64,000 nt of DNA from Streptomyces sp. NBC_01244 (GCF_035987325.1 NZ_CP108488.1:2728001-2792000), one strand, 5' to 3'. Counted from the stretch's first letter, positions 1 to 8,342 are shown. Translations and numbers: made by a program. Notes: generated by a model not told the origin, from the sequence alone.

Positions 1-9
1 ACTCACGGG

Positions 10-1140
10 TCAGCCCTCCAGGGCGCGGAAGTGCGGGATGACGCTCTCGCCCCACTGGCGGATGGTCTCCATACAGGCCTCCTGGGGGACGGTGCCCATC
101 TGGATCAGGCACATGACCTCGTCGACGCCGATCTCGCGCAGCTGCTCGACGTAGGCGATGGCCGTCTGGGCGTTGCCGTAGGCATGCTCGGCGTTGTAGG
201 TGCCGGTGTCTACGGGGCGGGCCGGGATGTTCGCTCCGTGGAGCTTGGCGACCAGCTCCTCGCGGCCCCTGTCCAGTGCGGCCACGTGCTCCTCGGCGGT
301 CTCGTCCTCGGAGTAGCCGGTCGGCTCGGGGGCGTTGCCGTACCAGTGGGCGATGGACTCGGCGAAGAAGCGCTGGCCGCGGGTGCCCAGGCGCAGGGCG
401 CGTTCGGCGTCGTCGAGGACGATGGTGGGGCAGAGCGCGGAGAGGTGGTCGTTGACCTCGGTGGAGACGAACCGGTCGCCGCTGCGGGTGGCGATGGCCT
501 CGTCGTAGACCTTGCGCATGGTGCGGACGTCGTCGGCGCCGGCGAAGCCCATCACGAGGGCTCCGATGCCCAGTTCGGCGGCGAGCTTGAGGGTGTCGTG
601 CTTGGAGCACGCCATGAAGAGCGGCGGGTGCGGGCCTTGGACCGGGCGGGGCAGGATCGCGCCGGGGCCGATGTCGATGGAGCCGTGCCACTCGAACTTC
701 TCCTCGCGCCACGCGGAGGAGAAGATCCGCAGCGCCTCTTCCATCTGCGGGTAGGTGTCCTCGGGGCGGACCCCGTACATGGACATCTCCTGGCGGGTGG
801 CGCCGCGGCCGGCGCCGATGTCCACGCGGCCGCCGGAGAGCACGTCGAGCATGGCGGCGCGTTCGGCCACGCGCACCGGGTGCTGGTAGCCGAAGGGCAT
901 GGTGACGACGCCGTGGCCGATGCGGATCTTCTCGGTCCGGGCGGCGACCCAGGTCAGGAAGATCTCGGAGGCGCTCATGTGGGCGTACTGGGTGAGGGCG
1001 TGGTGTTCCACGGCCCAGATCCGGTCGAAGCCCATCTCCTCGGCGAACACGGCCTGTTCGACGCAGTCGTGGATGACTTGGCGCTCGCGTTCGGGCGTCG
1101 GGTCGACGAGCTGCGCCTCGAAGATCATCGAGAACTTCAC
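10..1140 (-). CDS. LLM-class flavin-dependent oxidoreductase (luciferase-like monooxygenase)
   Basis: Predicted FMNH2/F420-dependent oxidoreductase of the bacterial-luciferase TIM-barrel family, 376 aa, near the usual family length. The luciferase-like core starts at the N-terminus (KFSMIFEAQ), with the typical WAVEHHAL segment near residue 45 and GAGRGATRQEM around residue 110. The GTG at 1140 is chosen because GGGAGGTCC lies just upstream; an in-frame ATG at 1215 would need translation through that Shine-Dalgarno and the likely operator. It is divergent from the padR gene and near a flavin reductase, the usual pairing for a two-component monooxygenase that receives reduced FMN. The substrate cannot be read from sequence; the acyl-CoA ligase and dehydrogenase nearby suggest a catabolic role (inference). 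Confidence 0.88.
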   Translation of the reverse strand: MKFSMIFEAQLVDPTPERERQVIHDCVEQAVFAEEMGFDRIWAVEHHALTQYAHMSASEIFLTWVAARTEKIRIGHGVVTMPFGYQHPVRVAERAAMLDVLSGGRVDIGAGRGATRQEMSMYGVRPEDTYPQMEEALRIFSSAWREEKFEWHGSIDIGPGAILPRPVQGPHPPLFMACSKHDTLKLAAELGIGALVMGFAGADDVRTMRKVYDEAIATRSGDRFVSTEVNDHLSALCPTIVLDDAERALRLGTRGQRFFAESIAHWYGNAPEPTGYSEDETAEEHVAALDRGREELVAKLHGANIPARPVDTGTYNAEHAYGNAQTAIAYVEQLREIGVDEVMCLIQMGTVPQEACMETIRQWGESVIPHFRALEG

Positions 1141-1183
1141 GGGGGACCTCCCAGCCGTGCGCTGCGCACGGCACATCAGAGAT

Positions 1184-1202
1184 GTATTTCGAATAGGAAT
1201 AC
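1184..1202. promoter_or_regulatory. Imperfect inverted repeat in the monooxygenase/padR divergent promoter
   Basis: GTATT(N9)AATAC lies between the two divergent starts at 1140 and 1266. It sits in an AT-rich patch inside GC-rich DNA, and its right half reads TAGGAATAC. PadR-type repressors bind AT-rich dyads and often regulate the neighbouring divergent gene, so this is a candidate autoregulatory operator. A related half-site occurs at 2415-2428. Confidence 0.45.
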
Positions 1203-1265
1203 TTCTAGCAGTCATAACCTGTCGGGGGAAGGGCCGCCACGAAGACCGGTCGTAGACTGCGCTGC

Positions 1266-1928
1266 GTGACGAACGAGGCGGCAGAAGAGACGAACGGGCG
1301 GACGCTCCCCGCGACCAGCTGGGCGGTGCTCGGGCTGCTCTCCTTCGGAGAGGAGCTCTCCGGTTACGACCTGAAGAAGTGGTCGGACTGGTCGCTGCGC
1401 TTCTTCTACTGGAGCCCGTCCTTCAGCCAGATCTACAGCGAGCTCAAGCGGCTGGAGAAGGCCGGCTACGCCTCTTCGCGGATGGTCGCCCAGGAGACCG
1501 GCAGCCGCGACAAGCGGGTGTACCGGATCACGGACGAGGGCATGACGGCCGTACGGCACTGGGCGCGCGAAGCACCCGTGGACCCGCCGGTGCTCAAGCA
1601 CGGGCCGATGCTGCGGCTGTGGCTCGGCCACCTGCTGGAGCCGGAGCAGATGCGCGAAGTCCTCGCACAGCACCAGGAGTTCGCGGAGAAGATGCGGCGG
1701 CGCGCGGTGGCCGACGCGGAGGGTGCCAGGGAAGAGGCCTCGTGGGCGTACCCGACGCTCACCCTCAAGTGGGCGGAGCGGTACTACGCCTCCGAGCGCG
1801 ACCTGGCCGCCGCCATGCTCGACGACATTGCGGCGCTGGAGAACGGGCGCACCCCGGGCCCCGCCCCGGCCCCGGATTCGGCGCCCGCCAAGCCCGCCAA
1901 GCCCGGCAAGCCCGGCAAGCGCCCGTAG
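1266..1928 (+). CDS. PadR-family transcriptional regulator
   Basis: Winged-helix PadR regulator, 220 aa. The PadR domain spans roughly residues 15-95 (SWAVLGLLSFGEELSGYDL, then the SQIYSELKRLEKAGY recognition-helix region and a DKRVYRIT wing). A helical C-terminal dimerisation domain follows to about residue 190. The last 25 residues are a Pro/Ala/Lys tail (PAKPAKPGKPGKRP). The GTG at 1266 is the first start consistent with the domain. It diverges from the monooxygenase gene, and its 3' end overlaps the end of the convergent flavin reductase gene by about 145 bp. It probably represses the divergent monooxygenase and perhaps the reductase and ligase genes in response to an aromatic or hydrophobic ligand (inference from family). 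Confidence 0.9.
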   Translation: MTNEAAEETNGRTLPATSWAVLGLLSFGEELSGYDLKKWSDWSLRFFYWSPSFSQIYSELKRLEKAGYASSRMVAQETGSRDKRVYRITDEGMTAVRHWAREAPVDPPVLKHGPMLRLWLGHLLEPEQMREVLAQHQEFAEKMRRRAVADAEGAREEASWAYPTLTLKWAERYYASERDLAAAMLDDIAALENGRTPGPAPAPDSAPAKPAKPGKPGKRP

Positions 1929-2389
1929 GTGCGCCGGAAGTAGAGCAGCGGCGCGCCTTCGCGGTGCGCCGTCAGGGCGGTGACCCGGCCCAGCGCGATG
2001 GCGTGGTCGCCGCCGTCCAGGACGGCCTCGAGATCGCATGCGACGGTGGCGAGGACCCCGTCCAGCAGGGGCGCGCCGTTCCCGCCGGCCCGCCAGGGGA
2101 CCCCGGCGAACTTGTCGCCCCCGGTGACGGCGAACCGACGGCACAGCTCCTGCTGGTCGGCGGCGAGGATGTTGACGGCGAAAGCTCCCGCCGCCTGGAT
2201 CCGGGGCCACGTGGTGGACGTGCGCGCCGGGCAGAAGCAGACCAGCGGCGGGTCCAGGGATACGGAAGAGAAGGACTGAACGGCCATCCCCACGGGACGG
2301 CCGTCGGCTCCGCATGCCGTGATGACGGCGACGCCGGTGCAGAAGCTGGACAGGACCGACTTCATGTCGGACATGGCTTCCTCCCTCAT
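1784..2389 (-). CDS. Flavin reductase (HpaC-like, FMN-binding split barrel)
   Basis: Short-chain flavin reductase domain over about residues 8-155: FCTGVAVITA, then GMAVQSFSSVSLDPPLV, the signature of HpaC/ActVB-like reductases that use NAD(P)H to make FMNH2 or FADH2 for a partner monooxygenase. The natural partner is the luciferase-like enzyme at 10-1140. Two starts are plausible: ATG 2389 (GGAGGG upstream) and ATG 2374 (GGGAGGA upstream). After YFRRTYGRL the protein has a non-conserved Gly/Ala/Ser tail of about 45 residues that lies antisense to the padR 3' end. A truncated C-terminus in the true protein is not possible without a frameshift, so the convergent overlap appears real. Confidence 0.85.
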   Translation of the reverse strand: MREEAMSDMKSVLSSFCTGVAVITACGADGRPVGMAVQSFSSVSLDPPLVCFCPARTSTTWPRIQAAGAFAVNILAADQQELCRRFAVTGGDKFAGVPWRAGGNGAPLLDGVLATVACDLEAVLDGGDHAIALGRVTALTAHREGAPLLYFRRTYGRLPGLPGLAGLAGAESGAGAGPGVRPFSSAAMSSSMAAARSRSEA

Positions 2390-2414
2390 GAGAACCCTCC
2401 CTGATTATTTCTAC

Positions 2415-2428
2415 TAGGTATATGCCTA
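2415..2428. promoter_or_regulatory. Near-perfect palindrome between flavin reductase and acyl-CoA ligase
   Basis: TAGGTATATGCCTA is a 14-bp palindrome with one mismatch pair. It lies upstream of the flavin reductase start (2389) and of the acyl-CoA ligase start (2492). It shares the TAGGnATA half-site with the element at 1184-1202, so both divergent promoter regions could be bound by the PadR protein encoded between them (inference). Confidence 0.45.
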
Positions 2429-2491
2429 ACCGAAACACCTGTGATTGGATACCGCCCACGCTCGCTCGTCAAGTAGGGAGGGTCCGATCCG

Positions 2492-4138
2492 ATGCCACCA
2501 CCCCCGCCCCAGCCCCGGCCTGAGGCGCAGCCACAGCCACCCGCCACGCTCGCCCGGCTCCCCGAGTACGCCGCCGCCGCGTACGGGGAGCGCGAGGCGC
2601 TCGCCGACGGAGAGGTCCGCTGGACCTTCGCCCGCCTCGCCGCCGAGATCTCCGCGGCCGCCCGCGCCGCCATCGCCCACGGCATCCGGCCCGGCGACCG
2701 GGTCGCGATCTGGGCACCCAACAGCCGCCGGTGGATCACCGCCGCCCTCGGCGCGGTCGGCGCCGGAGCGGTCCTCGTACCGGTCAACACCCGCTACAAG
2801 CCCGCCGAGGCCGCCGACGTCATCCGGCGCAGCGGCGCCCGCGTCCTGCTCACCGAGCGCGGGTTCCTCGGTACCGACTACGCCCGTGACCTGCACGCCT
2901 CCGGCGAGGACCTCGGGGCGCTCGCCTCGACGGTGATCCTGCGGGACGGGCGCGGGGGGCGCGGCGGCACGGGCGGTCCCGACGGCCCGCCCGGAACCCT
3001 CTCCTGGGAGGCGTACCTGCACGCCGGCGAGGCCGTCCCCGAGGCGGAGCGGGCCGCGCGCGCGGCCGCCGTACGCCCCGAGGACCTCAGCGACATCCTC
3101 TACACCTCCGGCACCACCGGCCGCTCCAAGGGCGTCATGACCACCCACGGCCAGACCGTCGGGCTCTACGCCTCCTGGTCCGGCCTCGTCGGCCTGCGCC
3201 CCGGAGACCGGTACCTGCTGGTCAACCCCTTCTTCCACACCTTCGGCTACAAGGCCGGAGTGCTCGCCTGCCTCCTGCGCGGAGTCACCATGCTCCCCGA
3301 GGCCGTCTACGACACCGACCGCATCCTGCACCGCATGGCCGCCGAGCGCGTGACCTGCCTGATGGGCCCGCCGACCGTCTTCCACGGCCTGATCCGCCAC
3401 CCGGCACGGGCCGCGCACGACCTGTCCGCGCTGCGCCTGGCCGGCACCGGAGCCGCCTCGGTGCCCACCTCCCTCGTCGAGGAGATCCGCGGCGAACTGG
3501 GGGCGCCCGAGGTGTTCACCGCGTACGGGCTCACCGAGTCCGGCGGGGTCGTGTCCGTCTGCCCCACCGACGCCGACGCCCGGACCCTCGCCCACACCGT
3601 GGGGCTGCCGCTGCCGGACACCGAGGTACGGATCACCGACCCGCTCGGCGCGGTGCTGCCCGCCGGGGAGCCGGGCGAGGTGCAGGTCCGCGGCTACCAC
3701 ATCACCCCCGGCTACCTGGACGACCCGGCGAGCACCGCCGAAACCGTGCTGCCCGGCGGCTGGCTGCGCACCGGGGACATCGGCGTGCTCGACGGGCGGG
3801 GCTACCTCGCCATCACCGACCGGCTGAAGGACATGTACGTGGTCGGCGGGTTCAACGCCTACCCGGCGGAGGTGGAGAACGTGCTGCTGACCCACCCCGC
3901 CATCACCGACGCGGCGGTCGTCGGCGCCCCCGACGAGCGGCTCGGCGAGGTCGGAGTCGCCTACGTCGTCACCACCGGGCCGGTCACCCCCGAGGAGCTG
4001 ACCGCCTGGACCCGGGAACGCCTGGCCAACTTCAAGGTGCCGCGCCGGTTCACCCTGCTGGAGGAGCTCCCGCGCAACGCGGGCGGCAAGCTGCTGAAGA
4101 CGGAGCTGCGCCGCACGGCGCGAGGGGAGTCGACGTGA
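2492..4138 (+). CDS. FadD3-like acyl-CoA ligase (AMP-forming)
   Basis: ANL-superfamily adenylating enzyme, 548 aa, expected to activate a carboxylic acid to its CoA thioester via an acyl-AMP. Visible motifs are the P-loop YTSGTTGRSKG (about residue 205), the A5 motif YGLTES (about 345), RTGDIG with the hinge region TDRLKD (about 425-445), and the C-terminal catalytic lysine motif GGKLLKTELR (about 530). The N-terminus carries a Pro/Gln-rich stretch before the domain. GGGAGGGTCC precedes the ATG. The closest family match by eye is FadD3 (in mycobacteria the ligase for the steroid C/D-ring propionate HIP), but the substrate here is not established. The gene overlaps the acyl-CoA dehydrogenase by GTGA. 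Confidence 0.88.
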   Translation: MPPPPPQPRPEAQPQPPATLARLPEYAAAAYGEREALADGEVRWTFARLAAEISAAARAAIAHGIRPGDRVAIWAPNSRRWITAALGAVGAGAVLVPVNTRYKPAEAADVIRRSGARVLLTERGFLGTDYARDLHASGEDLGALASTVILRDGRGGRGGTGGPDGPPGTLSWEAYLHAGEAVPEAERAARAAAVRPEDLSDILYTSGTTGRSKGVMTTHGQTVGLYASWSGLVGLRPGDRYLLVNPFFHTFGYKAGVLACLLRGVTMLPEAVYDTDRILHRMAAERVTCLMGPPTVFHGLIRHPARAAHDLSALRLAGTGAASVPTSLVEEIRGELGAPEVFTAYGLTESGGVVSVCPTDADARTLAHTVGLPLPDTEVRITDPLGAVLPAGEPGEVQVRGYHITPGYLDDPASTAETVLPGGWLRTGDIGVLDGRGYLAITDRLKDMYVVGGFNAYPAEVENVLLTHPAITDAAVVGAPDERLGEVGVAYVVTTGPVTPEELTAWTRERLANFKVPRRFTLLEELPRNAGGKLLKTELRRTARGEST

Positions 4139-5298
4139 AGGGAGTCGGCGTGAGGCCGCTGGAAGCGACCGCGGAACAGGAGGAACTCCGGGACGCGGTA
4201 CGGGCGGTCCTGGCCCGCCACCCCGGCCACACGGCCTGGGCTCCGCTGACGGCGCAGATCGGCGCGGCCGCGCTGGCCGTCCCCGAGGAGTACGGCGGGC
4301 TGGGCTGCGGGCCGGCCGAAGTCGCGGTGGTCATGACGGAGCTGGGGCGCGCGCTGAGCCCCGTACCGTACCTGGGCTCGGCGGTGCTGACCGTGGGGGC
4401 CCTGCTCGCGTCCGGCGACCGGGAGGCCTGCGCGAAGCACCTGCCGCACCTGGCGGAGGGCACGGTCGTGGGGGCCCTGGCCTGGGCGGAGTCCCCGGAA
4501 TCCGCGGACGGCCCGCTCGCCCCGGGGGGCGGGTGGGAGCCCGGCGACCTGTCGGCCCGGGCCGAGCCGGCCGGACCGGACTGGCTGCTCACGGGCACGA
4601 AACGGTACGTCCTGGCCGGCCCCGCCGAACCGTCCCTGCTGCTGGCGTTCGCCCGGATGGACGGCGCCGCCGGCACGGACCCGGACCGGCTCGGGCTGTT
4701 CGAGCTCCTCGCCGCACCGGCGGCCTTCACCGTACGGTCCACGATGGACCGCACCCGACCGCTCGCGGAGCTGACCCTGGACCGGACCCCGGCCCGGCTG
4801 CTCTCGGCCGACGGCGCCGGGGTCCTCGCCCGGGTCCGGGACCTGGCCTGCACGGCGCTCGCCGCCGAACAGGTGGGCGCGGCGGCGCGGGCGCTGGAGG
4901 CGACGGTCCGGTACGCGAAGGACCGGGTGCAGTTCGGGCGGCCCATCGGCTCCTTCCAGGCGGTCAAACACCGGCTCGCCGACCTGCACACCGCGGTGGA
5001 GGGCGCCCGCTCGCTCGCCCTCGCGGCGGCCGCTTCCGACGCGGCCCCGGAGCCGGCGGCCGCCGCCAAGTCGGCCTGCTCGGAGGCCTACGCGTACGTG
5101 ACGGGCGAGATGATCCAGCTGCACGGCGGCATCGGCATCACCTGGGAGCACGAGGCGCACGAGTACTTCAAGCGGGCGCACGGCTCGGCCCTGCTCTTCG
5201 GTTCCCCCGCCGCGCACCGTGAACGGCTGGCGGCCCGGCTGGGGTTCCTTCCGAACGACAGCGTGGGGACCGCGGGCTGTCGTACCCTCGGCCCATGA
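4135..5298 (+). CDS. Acyl-CoA dehydrogenase family protein
   Basis: FAD-dependent acyl-CoA dehydrogenase, 387 aa. The N-terminal helical domain carries the VPEEYGGLG signature (about residues 45-55), the central beta domain is around residues 115-215, and the C-terminal helical domain has DRVQFGRPIGSFQAVKH (about 265) and QLHGGIGITWEHE (about 330). The GITWEHE region is where steroid-type and short-chain dehydrogenases carry the catalytic base. It overlaps the upstream ligase by 4 bp, so ligation to CoA and alpha,beta-dehydrogenation are probably coupled. A second GTG at 4150 has a better-spaced GGGAG. Steroid-type enzymes often work as heterotetramers with a second FadE; no partner is visible here. 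Confidence 0.88.
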   Translation: MKGVGVRPLEATAEQEELRDAVRAVLARHPGHTAWAPLTAQIGAAALAVPEEYGGLGCGPAEVAVVMTELGRALSPVPYLGSAVLTVGALLASGDREACAKHLPHLAEGTVVGALAWAESPESADGPLAPGGGWEPGDLSARAEPAGPDWLLTGTKRYVLAGPAEPSLLLAFARMDGAAGTDPDRLGLFELLAAPAAFTVRSTMDRTRPLAELTLDRTPARLLSADGAGVLARVRDLACTALAAEQVGAAARALEATVRYAKDRVQFGRPIGSFQAVKHRLADLHTAVEGARSLALAAAASDAAPEPAAAAKSACSEAYAYVTGEMIQLHGGIGITWEHEAHEYFKRAHGSALLFGSPAAHRERLAARLGFLPNDSVGTAGCRTLGP

Positions 5299-6023
5299 CC
5301 GGCAGTGCGATAGACCTCCGGAAGATCGAACGGACCGCTCCGGCGCTCGTGAACCTCTACAAAAGCGCCGGGGTCTCGCTCCGCAAGCACGGCCTGGAGG
5401 GTGGACGCGCCGCGGTCTACCTCGTGCTCGATTACTCCGGCTCGATGCGCCCGTACTACGAGGACGGCAGCGTGCAGGCCCTCGCCGACCAGGTACTGGG
5501 ACTGTCTGCCCACCTGGACGACGACGGCCGCGTACCCGTTGTCTTCTTCTCCACGGAGGTCGACGCGATGGAGGAGATTTCCCTGGCCGGCCACGAGGGG
5601 CGGGTCACCGCGATCGCCGCAGGACTCGGCCACATGGGCAGGACGGCCTACCACGCGGCGATGGACGCTGTGATTGACCACTACCTGGATTCGGGGCCGT
5701 CCGCCCCGGCACTCGTCGTCTTCCAGACCGACGGCGGGCCCACCAGTAAGTCGGCCGCCGAGAAGTACCTGTGCAAGGCGGCCCGGCTGCCGCTCTTCTG
5801 GCAGTTCGTCGGCTTCGGCAACACGCGCAGCTCGCAGTTCGACTTCCTGCGGCGGCTGGACGAACTGCCCGTGCCGGGCAAGCGGGTCGTGGACAACGCC
5901 GGCTACTTCCATGCCGGCCCGGACCCGCGGACCGTCCCCGACTCGGAGCTGTACGACCGGCTGGTCGGGGAGTTCCCGGGGTGGCTGGCGGCGGCCCGGG
6001 CGGCCGGAATCGTGCGCGCCTGA
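5295..6023 (+). CDS. VWA domain protein, TerF-like
   Basis: 242 aa with a von Willebrand factor A domain. The MIDAS motif DYSGSM is at residues 46-51, a threonine-containing loop GRTAYHAAMDAV at about 115, and the third MIDAS aspartate in QTDGGPTS at about 148. The N-terminal ERTAPALVNLYKSAGVSL resembles the TerF family of the tellurite/stress-response Ter proteins, which are frequent in Streptomyces and thought to assemble metal-dependent complexes. The start codon overlaps the preceding stop (ATGA), but its own promoter may lie inside the dehydrogenase tail. No other ter genes are nearby, so the partner is unknown. Confidence 0.8.
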   Translation: MTGSAIDLRKIERTAPALVNLYKSAGVSLRKHGLEGGRAAVYLVLDYSGSMRPYYEDGSVQALADQVLGLSAHLDDDGRVPVVFFSTEVDAMEEISLAGHEGRVTAIAAGLGHMGRTAYHAAMDAVIDHYLDSGPSAPALVVFQTDGGPTSKSAAEKYLCKAARLPLFWQFVGFGNTRSSQFDFLRRLDELPVPGKRVVDNAGYFHAGPDPRTVPDSELYDRLVGEFPGWLAAARAAGIVRA

Positions 6024-6059
6024 GGGGCGGTTGTCGGTACCTCGCGCTTTGATGGAGGT

Positions 6060-6581
6060 ATGACGACGAACAACTGGGCCGTATTCGAGAAGGCGGAGCC
6101 GGACTTCGCGGCGGCCGTGCAGGCCCGCTTCGCACAGTTCCCGCATCACGTCCTGGCGACCCTGCGCAAGGACGGCTCCCCGCGCGCGACCGGACTGAAC
6201 GTCGAGATCCGCGGCGGCGAGCTGTGGCTGGGCATGATGCCGGGCTCGATGAAGGGGAAGGACCTGCGGCGCGACGGGCGCTTCGCCCTGCACACCAACC
6301 CGGGTCCGGGCGAGACCATGCCCGACGGGGACGTGCGGATCGCCGGGCGCGCGGTGGAGATCGTGGAACAGCCCGAGCTCCACCGGTACGCGGAGGAGGC
6401 CGAGGAGAACGACACCCCGCACCCCTTCGACCTGTTCCGCGCCGAGCTGACGGAGGTGGTGCACGTCGGCGTCGAGGGCGACGACCTGGTGGTCCGCTCG
6501 TGGACCCCGGAGCACGGGCTGCGCACCCTGCGCCGGGGCAATGACGACGAGCCGGCCCGCGAGGAGCCCGCGGCGGGCTGA
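6060..6581 (+). CDS. Pyridoxamine 5'-phosphate oxidase-fold protein
   Basis: 173 aa, single split-barrel domain of the PNPOx-like (PPOX/F420-FMN-binding) superfamily. It has the N-terminal strand pair HHVLATLRKDGSPRATGL (about residues 26-45) and ELWLGMMPGSMKGKDLRRDGR typical of the cofactor-binding groove. Members bind FMN, F420, biliverdin or haem; the sequence does not decide which. It is preceded by a short 36-nt gap and ends 7 nt from the convergent DUF1906 gene. True PNPOx (PdxH) is longer and has different substrate residues, so pyridoxal synthesis is unlikely. Confidence 0.8.
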   Translation: MTTNNWAVFEKAEPDFAAAVQARFAQFPHHVLATLRKDGSPRATGLNVEIRGGELWLGMMPGSMKGKDLRRDGRFALHTNPGPGETMPDGDVRIAGRAVEIVEQPELHRYAEEAEENDTPHPFDLFRAELTEVVHVGVEGDDLVVRSWTPEHGLRTLRRGNDDEPAREEPAAG

Positions 6582-6588
6582 GCCGGGC

Positions 6589-7998
6589 CTAGGTCCTGGC
6601 CGGGGTCCGGGTCAGGACGTCCGCCAGGATCCCGGGCGGGGTCTTGGCAGGGGCCTTCGGGTTCTTGGCGGGGGCCTTGGAGGTCTTGGGCGTCTTGCCC
6701 GGGGCCTTCGGAGCCTTCGCCGGGGCCGGGGCCTTCATGGCCGGGGCTCCGACGTCCAGCCAGCTCCGGTCGATGTTGAGCGTCACGTCCCCGTACGTGG
6801 CGTCGTGGTCCCCGCGGAACTGGTGGGCGCGGCGGCCCCCCGTCCACTGGGTCGTACCGGCGGGCAGCCCCAGGTCGGCGTCGGCGACGGAGGCCGCGCC
6901 GTTCCAGCGGGCCACCCACAGCACGTCGGGCATGGCCTCCGGGGCCTGGGCGTAGTGGGCGCTCAGCGCCTTGGCCCCGGAGCTCGCCGCGACGTAGGCG
7001 GCGGCGCCGTAGCCCAGTTCGTGCAGGCGCACCGTCCAGGCCGTGAGGTAGGCGACGACCGGGGCGTCCCAGGTGGCCCGGTCCGTGTAGTTCTCCAGGT
7101 CGTTGTAGAGGACGGTGCCCTCGGCCAGGCCCAGTGCCTCGGCCGCGTGGGCCGCGCCCTCGGCCTCGGCCCGGCCCTGCTCGTTGGCCTCCGAGGGGTC
7201 GGTGGAGAGCCCCGTGGAGGAGCTGTTCCAGGGCTGGGGGCCGACCCAGATCGGCATGAGGTGCCAGCCCGCCTCGGCCTGCCTGCTCACCCATCCGGCG
7301 GTGAGCTGCGGCTGGGCGCAGGCCCGGGCGCGGCCGCCGATGTAGACGCCGACGGCGCCGAAGGGCGAGTCGGCCCGCCACGCGTTCATGGTGCGCTGGG
7401 TGGGGGCCGTGCAGGCGTCGAAGCCCTCGCCGGTGAAGGGCACCTGGACGGTGGTGCGGGGACCCCCGCCGACGACCCCGGCCGGATCGACGGGGACCGG
7501 GCCGGGGGCCGCCGGGGGCGTGAGGGCGCGGGCCCGGGTGAGGACCGCGCGGACGGCCTCGGGGGTGGAAGCGTAGGAGACGGTGGCCATCACCCCGGCG
7601 CGGCGCAGGGCGTAGCGGATCTCGTTGCTGTCGCCCCGGACCTTGGCCAGGGGGTCGCCCTCGTCACCCCCGACGGTGGGGATGTCGGCGCGCGGCGGGG
7701 CCCCGTCGAGCGGCTCCAGGTGCAGGGTGTCGGAGCGGTGGGCGGCGGCGCGGGCGGCTCCGCATTCGCGTTGGCCGCCCGCGTGCCCGAGGTAGAGGGT
7801 GGGCAGGTCCAGGCGCAGGCAGGCGTCGGGGTTCCGGTCGAGGTCGACGACCCGCCAGTCGGCGGGCACGGTGAGGCGCAGCCCGCGGTAGTCGACGGTG
7901 CGGCCGTCGGCGGTGGGACCCTCGACGGCCCCGAGGGGGACGGGAGCGAGCAGCGCGGCGCCCAGCAGGCAGCTCAACATCATGTGGGTGGGGAGCAT
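6589..7998 (-). CDS. Secreted DUF1906 (Rv2525c-like glycoside-hydrolase-like) protein
   Basis: 469 aa from ATG 7998. It has a hydrophobic N-terminus (MMLSCLLGAALLAP) with a likely signal-peptidase site after PLGA. A variable domain of about 150 residues is followed by a DUF1906 TIM-barrel-like domain from about GEGFDACTAP to NIDRSWLDVG (roughly residues 190-415), with acidic motifs YNDLENYTD and HQFRGDHDATYG where GH25-like relatives have active-site carboxylates. The C-terminus is a Lys/Ala/Pro repeat (KAPAKNPKAPAKTP), perhaps a cell-wall tether. The family is thought to act on or bind cell-wall glycans, but no activity is proven. Start is uncertain; no good Shine-Dalgarno is visible. Confidence 0.75.
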   Translation of the reverse strand: MLPTHMMLSCLLGAALLAPVPLGAVEGPTADGRTVDYRGLRLTVPADWRVVDLDRNPDACLRLDLPTLYLGHAGGQRECGAARAAAHRSDTLHLEPLDGAPPRADIPTVGGDEGDPLAKVRGDSNEIRYALRRAGVMATVSYASTPEAVRAVLTRARALTPPAAPGPVPVDPAGVVGGGPRTTVQVPFTGEGFDACTAPTQRTMNAWRADSPFGAVGVYIGGRARACAQPQLTAGWVSRQAEAGWHLMPIWVGPQPWNSSSTGLSTDPSEANEQGRAEAEGAAHAAEALGLAEGTVLYNDLENYTDRATWDAPVVAYLTAWTVRLHELGYGAAAYVAASSGAKALSAHYAQAPEAMPDVLWVARWNGAASVADADLGLPAGTTQWTGGRRAHQFRGDHDATYGDVTLNIDRSWLDVGAPAMKAPAPAKAPKAPGKTPKTSKAPAKNPKAPAKTPPGILADVLTRTPART

Positions 7999-8136
7999 GT
8001 GACCCACTGTTACCAGAAGGCCCGGGGGTTGACGCAGAGGCACGAGAGCCCGCGGCCACCTGTTGACGGGACGGCCGCACCGCACCGCGCCGCGCCGCGG
8101 ACGGCCGCCCCCACTTCCCTCGCTCCCCCCGCTCCC

Positions 8137-8331
8137 CTACTCCGCCGCCGGGCGGCCCTTGCTCCGACGGGGGGCGGTGGCGCCGCGGATCTCCTCCGTG
8201 GCCGCGCGGAACGCGGGTGCGGCGCGGGCGAAGCAGTCGAAGAGCAGGGCCTGCTGCTCCGGGGTGTAGGACCCGATCACGGTCGCGATGTGCCGGCGGG
8301 CCGGTCCGACCACGTCCTCGATGCGGTCCGG
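8137..8331 (-). pseudogene. C-terminal remnant of a MarR-family regulator
   Basis: The minus strand encodes about 60 residues ending at TAG 8137 that read like the dimerisation end of a MarR regulator (VVGPARRHIATVIGSYTPEQ, then ALLFDCFARAAPAFRAATEE). Upstream, where the winged-helix DNA-binding domain should be, the frame runs antisense into the NTF2-like gene and loses any MarR character. No start codon or N-terminal domain is present. It therefore looks like a truncated, non-functional gene whose 5' part was lost at the junction with the divergent gene. Residue similarity was judged by eye only. Confidence 0.5.
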
Positions 8332-8342
8332 CCAATGGGGGA

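Noticed and set aside
31..1269. A 412-aa plus-strand frame opposite the monooxygenase
   Set aside because: Antisense shadow with repetitive Gly/Val/Asp composition and no Shine-Dalgarno.
5295..6023. A tellurite-resistance (ter) operon
   Set aside because: Only the TerF-like VWA protein is present; no TerB, TerC, TerD or TerE genes flank it.
10..6581. Part of a secondary-metabolite biosynthetic cluster
   Set aside because: No PKS, NRPS, terpene synthase or carrier protein is present; the enzymes fit a catabolic set better.
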